From Hemerocallis citrina (Eukaryota; Streptophyta; Magnoliopsida; Asparagales; Asphodelaceae), in the NCBI GenBank assembly GCA_017893485.1, contig CM030363.1, positions 179,564,935 through 179,628,934 on the forward strand: a stretch of DNA of 64,000 bases, given 5' to 3'. The notes under the pieces were generated by a model, which saw only the letters and a list, made by a program, of their open reading frames with translations, was not told where the DNA came from and made no database searches. Both the position numbers and the translations under genes were made by a program. Shown here one piece after another: positions 1 to 9,616 of this stretch (positions are counted from its first letter, which is position 1; each line of letters begins with the position of its first letter).

Positions 1-18
1 GTCAGTTCCTACTTTTGT

Positions 19-52
19 TCTCCTTTCTCTATTTCAAAATAGAGAAAGGAGA
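19..52. repeat. perfect 15-bp hairpin
   Basis: Two perfect 15-bp arms (19-33 and 38-52, pyrimidine-rich then purine-rich) are separated by the 4-nt loop TCAA. It lies in AT-rich flank just left of an LTR and is not inside any gene seen here. It could be a cruciform or a remnant of a small foldback element. Nothing else is recognisable in 1-92. Confidence 0.7.
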
Positions 53-92
53 GATGGGGTAGGCCTATTTGCTTAATATATATATAAATAAT

Positions 93-600
93 TGTAATGC
101 CCCGAATTCCAAATAAGATCGAATTCAAGATTTCACGGGATCTTTATTTCACTTCGTACAATTTTACAAAGAAATTAAAACTTTTCAATAATACATCAGA
201 GTTTGTTACATTTGTTACACAGTGGAAGATGAAATAAATTACAATGAAATAATTACAACATCTTTAAACAAAACAGTATCAGCATATCCACTTTATTGCT
301 TCATGAACTTCCATTTATAAAAATAGATTTGAATACCTAAAATAAATAATTTAAACACATAGAAAATATTGCACGTAGCGGCGGAAACACATAATTGACA
401 CGTTCATCAAAATACATAAAAAGCACATAAAAATGCAGAGATTGAAATATTATATTTTTGTCGACTAAAATAGGGTACAATTAATACTGGGAATGCATAA
501 ACAGACGGAAATTCAAATACGTAGTGAAAACATGTTACAAAATACACGTGCATAACACACGAGGGTAAAATTGTAATTTCCAATTTTGCGGGGTGTTACA
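93..600 (-). repeat. 3' LTR of element A
   Basis: This 508-bp LTR starts TGTAATGCCCCG on the plus strand and ends GGGGTGTTACA, giving TG...CA termini. Its first ~90 bp match 1409-1485 and, in reverse complement, the end of the Tekay-2 LTR (about 28200-28343). The adjoining bases 601-613, read on the minus strand, form a purine tract (AAGGGGGACAGAG) placed as a polypurine tract should be. Confidence 0.85.
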
Positions 601-1111
601 CTCTGTCCCCCTTAGAGCAGTTCCGTCCTCGGAACTTGCTAGTGTAAAGGTTGTATTTTGTACACGCCAAAGAAAATATTTTTATTGTATTTATAAAACT
701 GCAAACTTTAAGAAAATTAAATGTAGTATATAAACATAAGTAATGAGGAAAACAAGACAAACTCTATACAAAAAAACCTTGAGTATCAAAATTTTATAAG
801 AATGAAACGAGAAAACTCACATAGGAAAATAAATATAACCATAAAGATAAGATAGATTGAAAGAAATTTTCATACAAACTACTATTAGGGAAAACATTAA
901 ATAGAAGGAAAAATCAATTAAGTCTTTAATTGCGGAATAGTTTGGAAAACAATGCAATAAAGTGAAACATAGTCGATGGTTAATTTATAAATAGGTTTAA
1001 TAGTATAAGAAAATATTTATTTGAAAAATATTGAATGTTGAAAAAACTTACAATAAAACTCACGAAAATAATTTGAAAGGAAAGTGTGATGTATCATGAA
1101 TGTAGGGTCAA

Positions 1112-1141
1112 CCAACCACGCTTCCACTGCGCCACTCTGAT
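1112..1141 (-). other. 30-nt fragment matching the 5' half of tRNA-iMet
   Basis: Read on the minus strand from 1141, the sequence begins ATCAGAGTGGCGCAG and continues GGAAGCGTGGT, matching the 5' half of the plant initiator tRNA-Met as I remember it, with about two differences. It includes the A-box TGGCGCAGTGG. The match ends near the anticodon stem and the 3' half is absent, so this is not a functional tRNA gene. It lies about 255 bp inside the primer-binding site of element A, whose primer would be this same tRNA. Confidence 0.65.
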
Positions 1142-1394
1142 ACTTAGAGAAAACATGCTTGCATACAATCTCACATCAATGTATATGAGGAGAACATCAT
1201 GAATGAAGGGGAATGCAAGTTCAATAATAACTTTCATTCACGACTCCAGCCATCCAATAGGAAGAGAAAACATCAGTGTATAGAGCAACACAAATGTAAA
1301 TCACTTACATTTAAATCTCTATAAACTGAAACTCACATTCTAATGTCCACTCTAGGGTGTCGTTCCTTATAAATTTGTACTACTTGTGAAGCCT

Positions 1395-1406
1395 GCTCTG
1401 ATACCA
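1395..1406 (-). promoter_or_regulatory. primer-binding site of element A (tRNA-iMet type)
   Basis: The minus strand reads TGGTATCAGAGC two bases inside the LTR edge. It is complementary to the 3' end of plant initiator tRNA-Met, the usual primer of many plant LTR retrotransposons. Confidence 0.85.
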
Positions 1407-1408
1407 TC

Positions 1409-1485
1409 TGTAACGCCCCGAATTCCAAAGAAGACCGAATTCGAGATTTCACAGGATCTTTACTTCACTTCGTACAATTTTACAA
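1409..1485 (-). repeat. truncated 5' LTR of element A
   Basis: These 77 bp match the first bases of the LTR at 93-600 with a few differences. The match stops at TACAA (1481-1485), and unrelated GC-rich gag sequence of the Tat element follows. This is the deletion or recombination junction between the two elements. Confidence 0.8.
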
Positions 1486-2964
1486 GGCCGGGCACTCGAA
1501 TGAGACTGGTTTGCACCGCGTCATCTTAGATCTGCAGGCCAGCCAGACAAGGGGAGAGGCTGCTTTTAACTCGGTCTCGAACCATCGCAGACGGCCGTCC
1601 CTAGAGCGTGATCCAGGACAACCACTCGCCCCGAAGACCTCCGCCCCTGCAGACCCGGTGGGGCAAGCCCCAGTCACTAGGGCTGAGTTCCAGAACTTCC
1701 GGGACGAGGTCCTCCAAGCAATTCGAGGCGGCCAGGGAACCGAGGCCAGCAACAACTCTGACCTCGGTCAGGAGCAAGGGGTGGCAAATCCTACGGATCG
1801 ACCCGCCCCCTAGAACAAGAAGGCGTCGTCCTCCGGCATTTACAGGAGATAGAGAACCGCCTCGCCCACCTCGGCGAGGGCGGACCAATGCTGAGTCATG
1901 GTCATCGTCCGACCCGACCTCCATTCTCCCCCCAAATCTTGGAAGCCGAGATCTCCCGAAATTTCAGGCCTTCTCAGTTTGAGACATACGACGGAGAGGG
2001 TGATCCCGCTGATCACATAGAGGGGTTTACGACCCTCATGTTGATTCACAGCGCTGCAGATCCCCTCCTATGCCGTGCCTTCCCCGCTACCCGTCGCGGT
2101 CCAGCTCGGGAATGGTTCTCAAAGCTCACCCCCGGCTCAGTCTTCTCGTTCGACCAGTTGGAGGCGAACTTCCTAGCCCACTTCGTGACTAGCAGAAAGG
2201 TCGAGAAGACGAGTGCGCCCCTTCTGGACCTCAGGCAGAAGGAAGGGGAGTCCGTTCGTGAATTCTTCTGTAGATTCACCGCCGAGGCAAGGTCCGTCTC
2301 CTCTCTCGATGCGAGCGTCGCCTCGGCAGCTTTTCAACATAACGTACGGCACCCACAGCTTAAAGCCTCCCTGGCAAAGAAACCTTCCATCGACTTTCCC
2401 GACCTGCTCAACAGGGTCGAGAAGTACATCTGGACGGAAGAGGCCCTGAACCCCGAGGGCACCAAAGAAGCCACAGCCAAGGGAAAGCGAAAGGCAGACG
2501 ATGTCGAGCCCACCAAGAAAGTCACGAAAGAGGCAACCGACCTCAAAAGAATTCCTCTGGTCCCCTGATTGGAAAGATATACGCCGCTGACACAGAACGT
2601 GTCAGCGATCCTGATGGAGATCGAGGATAAAGGGATCTTCCGACTCCCTCTCGGGCCAAGCAAAAACAAGAAGCGGGACCAGAGGTTCTATTACCGCTTC
2701 CACCGAGATAATGGGCAAGAGATAGATAACTGCCAGGCCCTCAAAGACAAGATTGAGGCCCTCATCCAAAGAGGGTACTTGAGGGAGTTCACCCGGGACA
2801 ACCCCAGAGACCGGAGAGATAGGAGGGATTTGAGGCCTTTGCCCCCCTCGAACGACCCATCGGCGACCCGAGCGGGTCCTCGAGCCAGAGGAAACCGGAG
2901 GACAGGCCATCCTACACTGCATTCATGGTGGGCCCATGGGGGGGGAATCCAAAACCTTCCGTAA
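1486..2964 (+). pseudogene. gag: Tat-type Ty3/gypsy gag (broken)
   Basis: Gag is the structural capsid polyprotein that packages element RNA in cytoplasmic virus-like particles. The reading shifts frame: an N-terminal part from 1511, then a frame through 1888-2568 with the capsid-like core (FETYDGEGDPADHIEGF, later REWFSKLTPGS and FLAHFVTSRK), which is the usual Tat gag pattern. A stop at 2566-2568 separates this from a continuation to 2964 in the same frame (FYYRFHRDNGQEIDNC), the C-terminal CCHC-like region next to protease. The 5' LTR and leader are missing because element A abuts at 1485. At least one frameshift and one stop make it non-functional. Family assignment is confident; exact ends are not. 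Confidence 0.85.
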
Positions 2965-2965
2965 G

Positions 2966-3520
2966 GCCTTCGTTCGAGAGGTCAAATCCATTCGGGACCA
3001 TCCCTCCCCCCCCGGATTCAGCAATGCTCGGTCTCCTTCTCTGGAGAAGACCTGGAGGGAATGCGGCTCCCGCACCGCGACACCCTCGTCATCAGCCTCG
3101 TCTTGGAAAATTTTGAAGTCCACAGAATTCTCGTGGGCAATGGAATCTCAGTCAACATCCTCTTCTTAGAAGTATTTGAGAAACTCAAACTCCCCCGAGA
3201 CAAGCTAAAGCCGGCCGGGTACACCCTGCACGGGTTCTCGGGTGTCTCGGTACCAATCGAAGGGATCGTGATGCTGGATGTGAAAGCCGGAACGACTTCT
3301 ATTATGCGAACCGAATCAATGGACTTCATGGTCATCAACATCAAGGTAGCGTACAATGCCATCCTCGGTCGACCCGGCCTCTGCTCGTTCCAGGCAGTCC
3401 CCTCGGCCTACCATTTGAAGTTGAAATTCTCTACTGACCTCGGGGTTGGTATTGTTAGGGGAAACCAGGAGTCTGCACGATCATGCTACATGGCTGCGGT
3501 CGGAGGCGGGGTGATCCACC
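2966..3520 (+). pseudogene. Tat-type aspartic protease domain (degenerate active site)
   Basis: This segment follows gag and would encode the retroelement aspartic protease that cleaves Gag-Pol. The frame open from 3061 reads VHRILVGNGISVNILF, where Tat proteases normally have a D-N-G-S-S-type active site. Here the catalytic Asp is Gly and the following Ser is Ile, so the enzyme would be inactive even if made. The later segment AILGRPGLCSFQAVPS is the conserved second half of the domain. It continues without a stop into the RT linker. Identification rests on position and motif. Confidence 0.75.
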
Positions 3521-5068
3521 TTGACGTGGTCGAGCTCCTGCCGGAGAGAAGCCCGCCAGAGTCGGGGCCTGTGGACGAATTGGAGGAGGTCTCATTCGAG
3601 GCACCAGACAAGTCTAAGTGGTTCCGTGTGAACCACGCCCTTTCCCCCAGCCTTAAGCCAGGACTAATTGATTTCGTTCGCCGCAATATCGACTTATTCG
3701 CTTGGACCCCGTCCGACATGCCCAGAATTTTTAAGGACCTAATCATGCACAGTCTGAGCGTTACCCCGGGTTCCAAGCCGATCCATCAGAAGCGGCGAAA
3801 ATTCGCCCTGGAGAGGCAACAGGCGATAAAAGCGGGGTGGACAAAATTTTTTCTACCCGGTTCATTCAGGAAGTCAGCTACCCCGTGCGGCTGGCTAACG
3901 TCGTGATGGTTAAAAAGGCCAGAGGGAGCTGGAGGATCTGCATACACTTCACGGATCTCAACAGGGCGTGCCCCAAAGATCCTTTCCCCCTCCCGAGAAT
4001 CGACGTACTAATCGATGCAACGTCGGGTCACGAGCTTCTGACCTTCATGGATGCCTTTTCAGGCTACAATCAGATCCAGTTGTTCCCTCCGGACATCGCC
4101 AAAAATCCTTCGTCACCGACCAAGGTCTCTACTGTTGCCGGGTCATGCCCTTCGGGCTTAAGAACGCCGGAGCCACCTACCAGAGATTAGTTAATCGAGT
4201 TTTCAAAGATCAGATCGGTCGTAACATGGAGGTATACATTGACGATATGCTCGTCAAGAGCCGACGGGGGCAGGATCATGTTGCCAATCTTGAGGAAGCC
4301 TTCGGCGTCCTTCGGTCCCACAACATGAGGCTCAATCTCGCCAAATGTGCCTTCAGCGTATCCTTGGAAAAATTTCTCGGATTCATCGTTAGCCAGCACG
4401 GTATAGATACCAGTCCTGAGAAGATCCAGGCCATAATCGACAGGGCCCCTCCCAGAAATGTTATGGAGGTTCAGCGGCTTACGGGAAGACTAACGGCCAT
4501 CGACTGCTTTCTCTCTAAGTCCGGGGAGAAGTCCCTACCCTTCTTCAAGGCCCTACGGAGGGCAAAAGGCTTCGAATGGGGTGACCCCCAGAAACAGGCC
4601 TTCGACCAATTGAAGTCCTATTTTGCAAATTCCCCACTCCTTAGAAAACCCGAACCGGCGAACCCCTCTTCCTGTACCTCTCAGCCTCGGAAAGCATGCT
4701 CAGTGTCGTGCTCATCCTAGAAGAAGGAGGTGTTCATAAGCCTCTCTACTATGTGAGCAAAGTCTTGCTCTCGGCAAAGAAAAGATATGCAAATATGGAA
4801 AAGGTGGCAGACGCACTGGTAATGGCCGCGCGAAAGCTCCACCCATACTTCCCGGCCCAGTCTATTTTGGTCCTCACGGACCAGCCTTTGAAGGCCATCC
4901 TCCACAAGCCCGAAAGCTCTAGTCACCTAGTCAAGTGGTCGATTGAACTAAGCTAGTATGACATCAGCTACAAGCCCAGGAAAACCATTAAGGGACAGGC
5001 CTTCGCCGAATTCATCACGAAGTGCACTATCTCCGAGCCATCCGACACTCAGGAGGCAGATCCGATCT
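3521..5068 (+). pseudogene. Tat-type reverse transcriptase and RNase H (broken)
   Basis: Reverse transcriptase copies element RNA into DNA and RNase H removes the RNA strand. RT motifs are in order: SWRICIHFTDLNRACPKD, PLPRIDVLIDAT, FMDAFSGYNQI, then after a frameshift near 4110 RVMPFGLKNAGATYQ, and YIDDMLVKSRRGQDH with the catalytic YIDD at about 4233-4244. A connection and RNase H-like segment follow (GVHKPLYYVSKVL, KKRYANMEKVADALVMAARK), in a frame different from the upstream RT. Stops occur at about 4954-4956 and at 5068-5070, where ISEPSD and EVYVDG should be joined. The order protease, RT, RH, second RH, integrase fits the Tat lineage. It cannot give a functional protein. Confidence 0.85.
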
Positions 5069-5480
5069 AGGAAGTTTACGTCGATGGTTCGTCTTGCAAG
5101 GTGGGATGCAGCGCGGACATCATCCTCAAAGGCCCTAACCACTTCATTCTCCAGTATTCTCTATGCCTGAACTTCCCAGCCTTTAATAACGAGGCAGAAT
5201 GTGAAGCTATGATCACACGGCTCACCCTAGTGAGCAAGGCGGGAGCCAAACAAATTAGGGCCTTTAGTGACTCCCAGCTCGTGGTCAATCAGATCACCGG
5301 GGAGTACGAGGCTCATAACACTCGAATGGTCTGATACTTGGCAATAGTCCAACAGCTGTTGACCTCCTTCGATTACTCCTCAGTAGAACGGATCCCGAGG
5401 GAGCAAAATGCCCAGGAAGATTCATTATCAAAACTCGCCTCATCTTCCTTCGAAGGCTTCGACCGCACTGTCCTAATCAA
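5069..5480 (+). pseudogene. second, archaeal-like RNase H (aRH) typical of Tat elements
   Basis: The stretch starts EVYVDGSSCKVGCSADI and includes NNEAECEAMITRL, RAFSDSQLVVNQITGEYEA and ERIPREQNAQEDSLSKLA. These are the D, E, D and D motif regions of an RNase H fold that is separate from the RH just upstream. A second RNase H between RT-RH and integrase is a known hallmark of the Tat/Ogre/Athila branch of plant Ty3/gypsy elements. A stop interrupts it at 5332-5334. The catalytic acidic residues appear retained. The role of this extra domain is usually described as RNA removal during reverse transcription; that is family knowledge, not seen here. Confidence 0.8.
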
Positions 5481-5689
5481 AGTACTCCTCAAACCCAGCA
5501 TCGACCTAACTGAAGCCCTCTGCCTCGCCACCGACCTTCAACGGGACAACTGGACGACACACATCCAAAACTTCCTTTCGGAGGGCGAGTTTCCTCAAGA
5601 CCGGGTTGAAGCCAGAAGGATCAGAGTTCGCTCCGAAAGGTTCACCATGATCAACGAAGTACTCTTCAAGTGCTCATATACCATAACTG

Positions 5690-6352
5690 ATGGAAGGTCC
5701 TACCTTCGCTGCCTAGCCCCCGAGGAAGCCAAATACGCTCTGAAGGAACTGCACGAGGGGATCGGCGGATGTCACATGGGGAGTAGGTTGCTCTCCCGGA
5801 AAGCCCTAAATCACGGGCACTGATGGCCGACCATGTTACAAGATGCCCAGGTCCTTGTCAAGAGGTGTGGCCCTTGCCAAAGGTTCTCCTGAGTGAAGAA
5901 ACCCCTGCAAGCCAACCTTCGCTCCCTGGCCAGTCCGACCCCCTTTGCCATGTGGGAGATGGACCTGGTTGGCCCTTTCTCCCAAGCAACGGTCCAAAGA
6001 AAATTCCTGGTGGTGGCCATCGAGTACTTCACCAAATGGATCGAGGTGGAACCCCTAGCCACGATCACAGAGCACCAAACTCAACAGTTCTTCTGGAAGC
6101 ACATCATCTGCCGGTTTGGGATCCCCCGGGTACTCATCACTGATAACGGGACCCAATTCGTGGGCAAGAACTTCTGCAAATTCTGTGAAGACAACGGCAT
6201 CCAGCAGTGCTTCTCATCGATATGCCACCCTCAATCCAACAGCTAAACCAAAAATGCGAACCATCAAATTCTTGACGGTCTCAAGAAGTGGCTGGATAAT
6301 TCTCCAAAGGGGTTATGGGTCGACGAGTTACCGAGCGTACTTTGGGAACACC
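5690..6352 (+). pseudogene. Tat integrase, N-terminal and catalytic part (split by Tekay-1)
   Basis: Integrase inserts the cDNA into the host genome. Visible are the zinc-binding H...H...C..C region (LHEGIGGCHMG through KRCGPC), then MWEMDLVGPFSQ with the first catalytic Asp, YFTKWIEVEPLATI, and VLITDNGTQFVGKNF with the second Asp. The region CHPQSNS that should lead to the catalytic Glu is followed by a stop (6244-6246) and the Glu is not seen. Stops also occur at 5821-5823 and about 5890-5892. The sequence runs up to 6352, where Tekay-1 is inserted; the next codons resume at 17525. Confidence 0.8.
6348..6352 (+). repeat. left target-site duplication of Tekay-1 (ACACC)
   Basis: These five bases directly precede the TG of the 5' LTR. 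Their partner is ACACG at 17520-17524, one mismatch. Removing the element and one copy restores the integrase reading ...LWEHRTTKR..., which supports the boundaries. Confidence 0.85.
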
Positions 6353-6652
6353 TGTAACTCCTATTTCCCCGTATTTGTATTTTATACTGTATTTTGCCTC
6401 ATTGTACTCTCTCGTCTATTTGAGATCCTGTAATTTGTTCAGATTGAATAAAATCATTATTTTTGTCTCGACTCAAATTTTTGGGTCCTTTCATCAAATT
6501 CATTTGTGTGCCATTTGTGTCGTTCTTCATGAAGAATTGACCAATTCTTCTCATTTATCTCTTTAATCCCCATTTTAGTGCATTTTGACCATTTCTCCTG
6601 TTGGGTTCTATTTGAAATGGATACCTAAAACCCACGAACCCGAAAACCCTAC

Positions 6653-6690
6653 TATATAAACCCTACCCTAACCCTAATCCCAACCCTAAT
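6653..6690 (+). promoter_or_regulatory. LTR TATA box overlapping telomere-like (telo-box) repeats
   Basis: TATATAAA at 6653-6660 runs directly into ACCCTACCCTAACCCTAATC, interstitial copies of a CCCTAA-type motif. AAACCCTA telo-boxes near start sites are known in plant promoters of translation-related genes. The same arrangement recurs in the other LTR at 14705, at the same distance (300 bp) from the LTR start. Confidence 0.7.
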
Positions 6691-8285
6691 AATGTTTAAC
6701 CCTTAACCACCTGCCACTCTTCTCCTTCTTCATCAATTTCCTTCTCCTTCGATTTCGCACAGTGCCAACCCCATTTCCCCCACTTCCGATCATATCTCCC
6801 ACCTTCGACCTTCACCTCGCCGACCCCACAACACCACCACAACCTCCATCACCGTCGCCACCGCCATCTCCCCATCCATCGAACCCAACCTCCCGAACCC
6901 GCCATCCACCATTCGCCATCCCCAACTTCGGAACCCACTTCGCCACCTCCGACCACTGCACCACCACCTCGCCGCCTCCAACACATCCCCTCGACCACCT
7001 CTACATCTCTGTTGCGTCGCCACACACCCCCGAACCCCAACACCCACTCCTTCGCTCGCTCCCCTGTTTCGAAGCCATAGCAGAGTCACCGCGCGCCGTC
7101 GTCCTCATTGCCGTCGCGCGCCGCTCGTCGCACCACAGTCGTCGTCCTCCTCGTCATCGTCGAAGCCATCGCCCCGCCGTCGCCGTCACACCTTCTCCCT
7201 CTCGCACTCTGTTTCGAAGAAGTGAACGAAGAAGAAGAAGAAAAGGGAAAAGGGCGGGATCAGATCTCGACCGTAGGATCGCGCCAAGATTCGCGCCCGT
7301 GATCACTGTCTCGTGTTCTTGGCGCAGCGAATCCCAGTTCGCTGTTCGCTGTTTTGGCGATCCGGTGTGGGAATTTTTGGGCTCTTTTATTGGATCCGGT
7401 GTGGAAATTTTCAACCCAATTTTCTACAACAAGTGGATCTAATCGTCGTCAATTAAGGCAAGTATTCCTTGTACAATTTATTTGTTCTAGTACAAGCATC
7501 CCTTGAAAAATACGACAAATAGTTAGAATTGTGACTCCTCCTTGACTATCGTTGTTGATCAATAACAATCTCTAAAATTTGATAATTCTAAGAGTCACAA
7601 AAATTTCATTGTATTAAATTATAATTACTTGGATTCTTTTACCCCTTGAACACATGAACACATGAGATTAAGGAGACCTAAATTTGTAGACACATGGTAT
7701 ATTGTGCATTTGATGAACTTACAACCATTCGACTTAGAAAATAATTATTACTTGCTGTTTGGACCACCAATATCATGTATTTATATCACACAATAATTTA
7801 GACGCCTAATAACAAATTTCCATGAAATATATACTGGTAAGTTATTTCCACATGTTGCTGTCCTGAATCTTCTTTTGCTGTTTCGACCCATTTAACATTA
7901 GAAACTGGACCCGAGACCTGAATAGAAGATGTAGCCCTGGATGTCTAGATGTCGATAGATTCCGAAAGTTTTGAATTCGGAGTTACCGTCTAGGAGTTAT
8001 TGCAGTTTTACTGCAGCTGTGTCGGTAGATGCAGATTTACAAAACTGCTGCACACTTTTACTTTGCGAATTAATTTAGCTATGTAAAAAGCAAGCGTTGG
8101 ACTTGAAATTTTATATGTAGTTTCTGGACGCCCTTAGGACATTTCCAAATTTTCTTAGAATTAATTTGCAACATTTCACACACTTGTATGCTTGCTTGAT
8201 AAAAATTAATAAATGTAATAAGCCGGGGTTAAGGGAAAGACCATAGTAGTGGACAATATAGGTAAGTGTACTCGGAAGGGGGCCC

Positions 8286-8850
8286 GTATTTCCCACTTGT
8301 TACATGTCTCATGAACTAGTATATTATAAATCGATTCATGGACTAGTATATTATTGATCCATGAACTAGTATATATATGTGATTCATGACTTGTCTTGCT
8401 ATGACTCGACACATGAACTAGTAATATGATTACCCGATTCATGAGCATGACTTGCGTGTTACTTGATACTTGATACCTGAGTACGCCGCCCTATAAAATC
8501 CATTACTAGGCCTAAGCGAAATTGTTTTGACTGTAGCAACCATGTAGTAAAAGTATGGATGCATGAAGTGCTACCTAGATAGTAATAACTACAAGACTTG
8601 AATATGAAACTTGAACATGACACCTGTCACTTGATACTTGATGATATGATACATGAAACATGATACATGAGACTTGAAACCTGAAACTTGAACTTGATTC
8701 ATTGTTACTTGATACTTGATAACTTGTTACTTGAGGCTTGACACTTGAAATAAAATTTTGATACTAGACTTGACAACTTGACACCCGACACTTACTAGAT
8801 ACTTGTCACTTGAGGTTAGATACCCCTACATGTACACTTGTCACTTGCTT
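8286..8850 (+). repeat. degenerate short tandem repeats in Tekay-1 LTR
   Basis: First come about four copies of a CATGAACTAGTATAT-like unit (8310-8450), then dozens of degenerate 6-10 bp units built on ACTTGA, GATACTTGA and GACACTTG. The same tract is in the 3' LTR (about 16380-16930). Tekay-3 instead has CAGTAACAGTA-type repeats in the corresponding part (60540-60840). No reading frame uses it. Confidence 0.75.
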
Positions 8851-9454
8851 CACCATTAGTGTTTGTTTACCCAATCTAGTCTCTTGAGTTGTCCTTCCTA
8901 CTAGTTAGTTCTTGAATCCCTATTACTTGTAAACCCTATTATATTCTTGATTCCAATTCTTGTTTCCCATTACTTGTACTCGTTTTTACTATTTGTGGCC
9001 CTAGCTTGCACTAAGGGCATTCTCTCTTGCTTCTCCCTGTTTTTCCTTTTTATATTTATTAAGCAGACTTTGGAGACGATCTACCCGCTGGAATTGGTGA
9101 GCAAAGATTCTAGCCTTCAAGTGGAGAAAGGACTTGATTAGAATACTTATTTCTTGAATTATTTGTTCTTCTTGGATTACTGTTTCTTGCTACTTAAGAA
9201 CTTGTAATGGGCTGATGTTCCTGAGTTTTAACTTGATCCAGACTTGAAACTATTTGGATGTTTCATTTTATTTCAGTTGTTTCTGTTGCTAATAAATTAT
9301 TCATGCATGCTTGGTTACATATAAATCTTGTTATATTCTTGTTATGATGCTGAGTCGATCCTACAACTTATGGATGATGTTAAAATCATTCGCTGGGCTT
9401 CGTCATGCACTCGTATTCCGTATTTTGAGAAGCGGGGAATGACAAGGTTTTTAG

Positions 9455-9467
9455 TGGTATCAGCGCC
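9455..9467 (+). promoter_or_regulatory. primer-binding site of Tekay-1 (tRNA-iMet-like)
   Basis: TGGTATCAGCGCC lies ten bases inside the 5' LTR. It matches the usual iMet primer site TGGTATCAGAGCC except for one base (C for A at position 10). Confidence 0.8.
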
Positions 9468-9616
9468 AGGTTTTGGCTAATGTGTTAGTTAACTAATACA
9501 TTAGACAGGCCTGACTCCGTCAGGGTTAACTCAGTATTTGACAGGCCATGAAATTGCATGAAAAATTTTATTATCAACTTGATCTGGATCCTGATTGTTT
9601 TGGGTTTGTGCAGGAC

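Larger units (their letters stand above)
93..1485 (-). mobile_element. internally deleted Ty3/gypsy-type LTR element (element A), truncated on the right
   Basis: Reading on the minus strand, a 5' LTR fragment (1409-1485), a tRNA-iMet-type primer site (1395-1406), about 0.8 kb of internal DNA and a complete 3' LTR (93-600) are visible. The inner LTR edges match the start of the full LTR, and the sequence next to the primer site strongly resembles the leader of Tekay-2 at 28347-28440, so the two are related. The internal region is far too short for gag-pol and shows no coding motif, so this is a non-autonomous or deleted copy. The right LTR stops after 77 bp at 1485, where Tat gag sequence begins abruptly. 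No target-site duplication can be checked because one end is missing. Confidence 0.8.
6353..9444 (+). repeat. 5' LTR of Tekay-1
   Basis: The LTR starts TGTAACTCCTATTTCC and ends GGGGAATGACA. A TATA box lies at 6653-6660. A GC-rich, proline- and arginine-coding leader (an open frame at 6762-7442) follows, then a long AT-rich stretch with degenerate CATGAACTAGTATAT (8286-8450) and ACTTGATA-type repeats (about 8460-8850). Nearly all of the LTR therefore lies downstream of the promoter. No conserved protein domain is recognisable inside. Confidence 0.9.

Noticed and set aside
6660..6690. True interstitial telomere array
   Set aside because: Only a few imperfect CCCTAA units next to a TATA box, repeated identically in both LTRs; a promoter motif is more likely.
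6762..7442. 226-codon proline/arginine-rich ORF in Tekay-1 LTR (and the related one at 14814-15581)
   Set aside because: It is GC-rich LTR leader. The two LTR copies differ at their C-termini and Tekay-3 does not preserve the frame, so I do not treat it as a gene.
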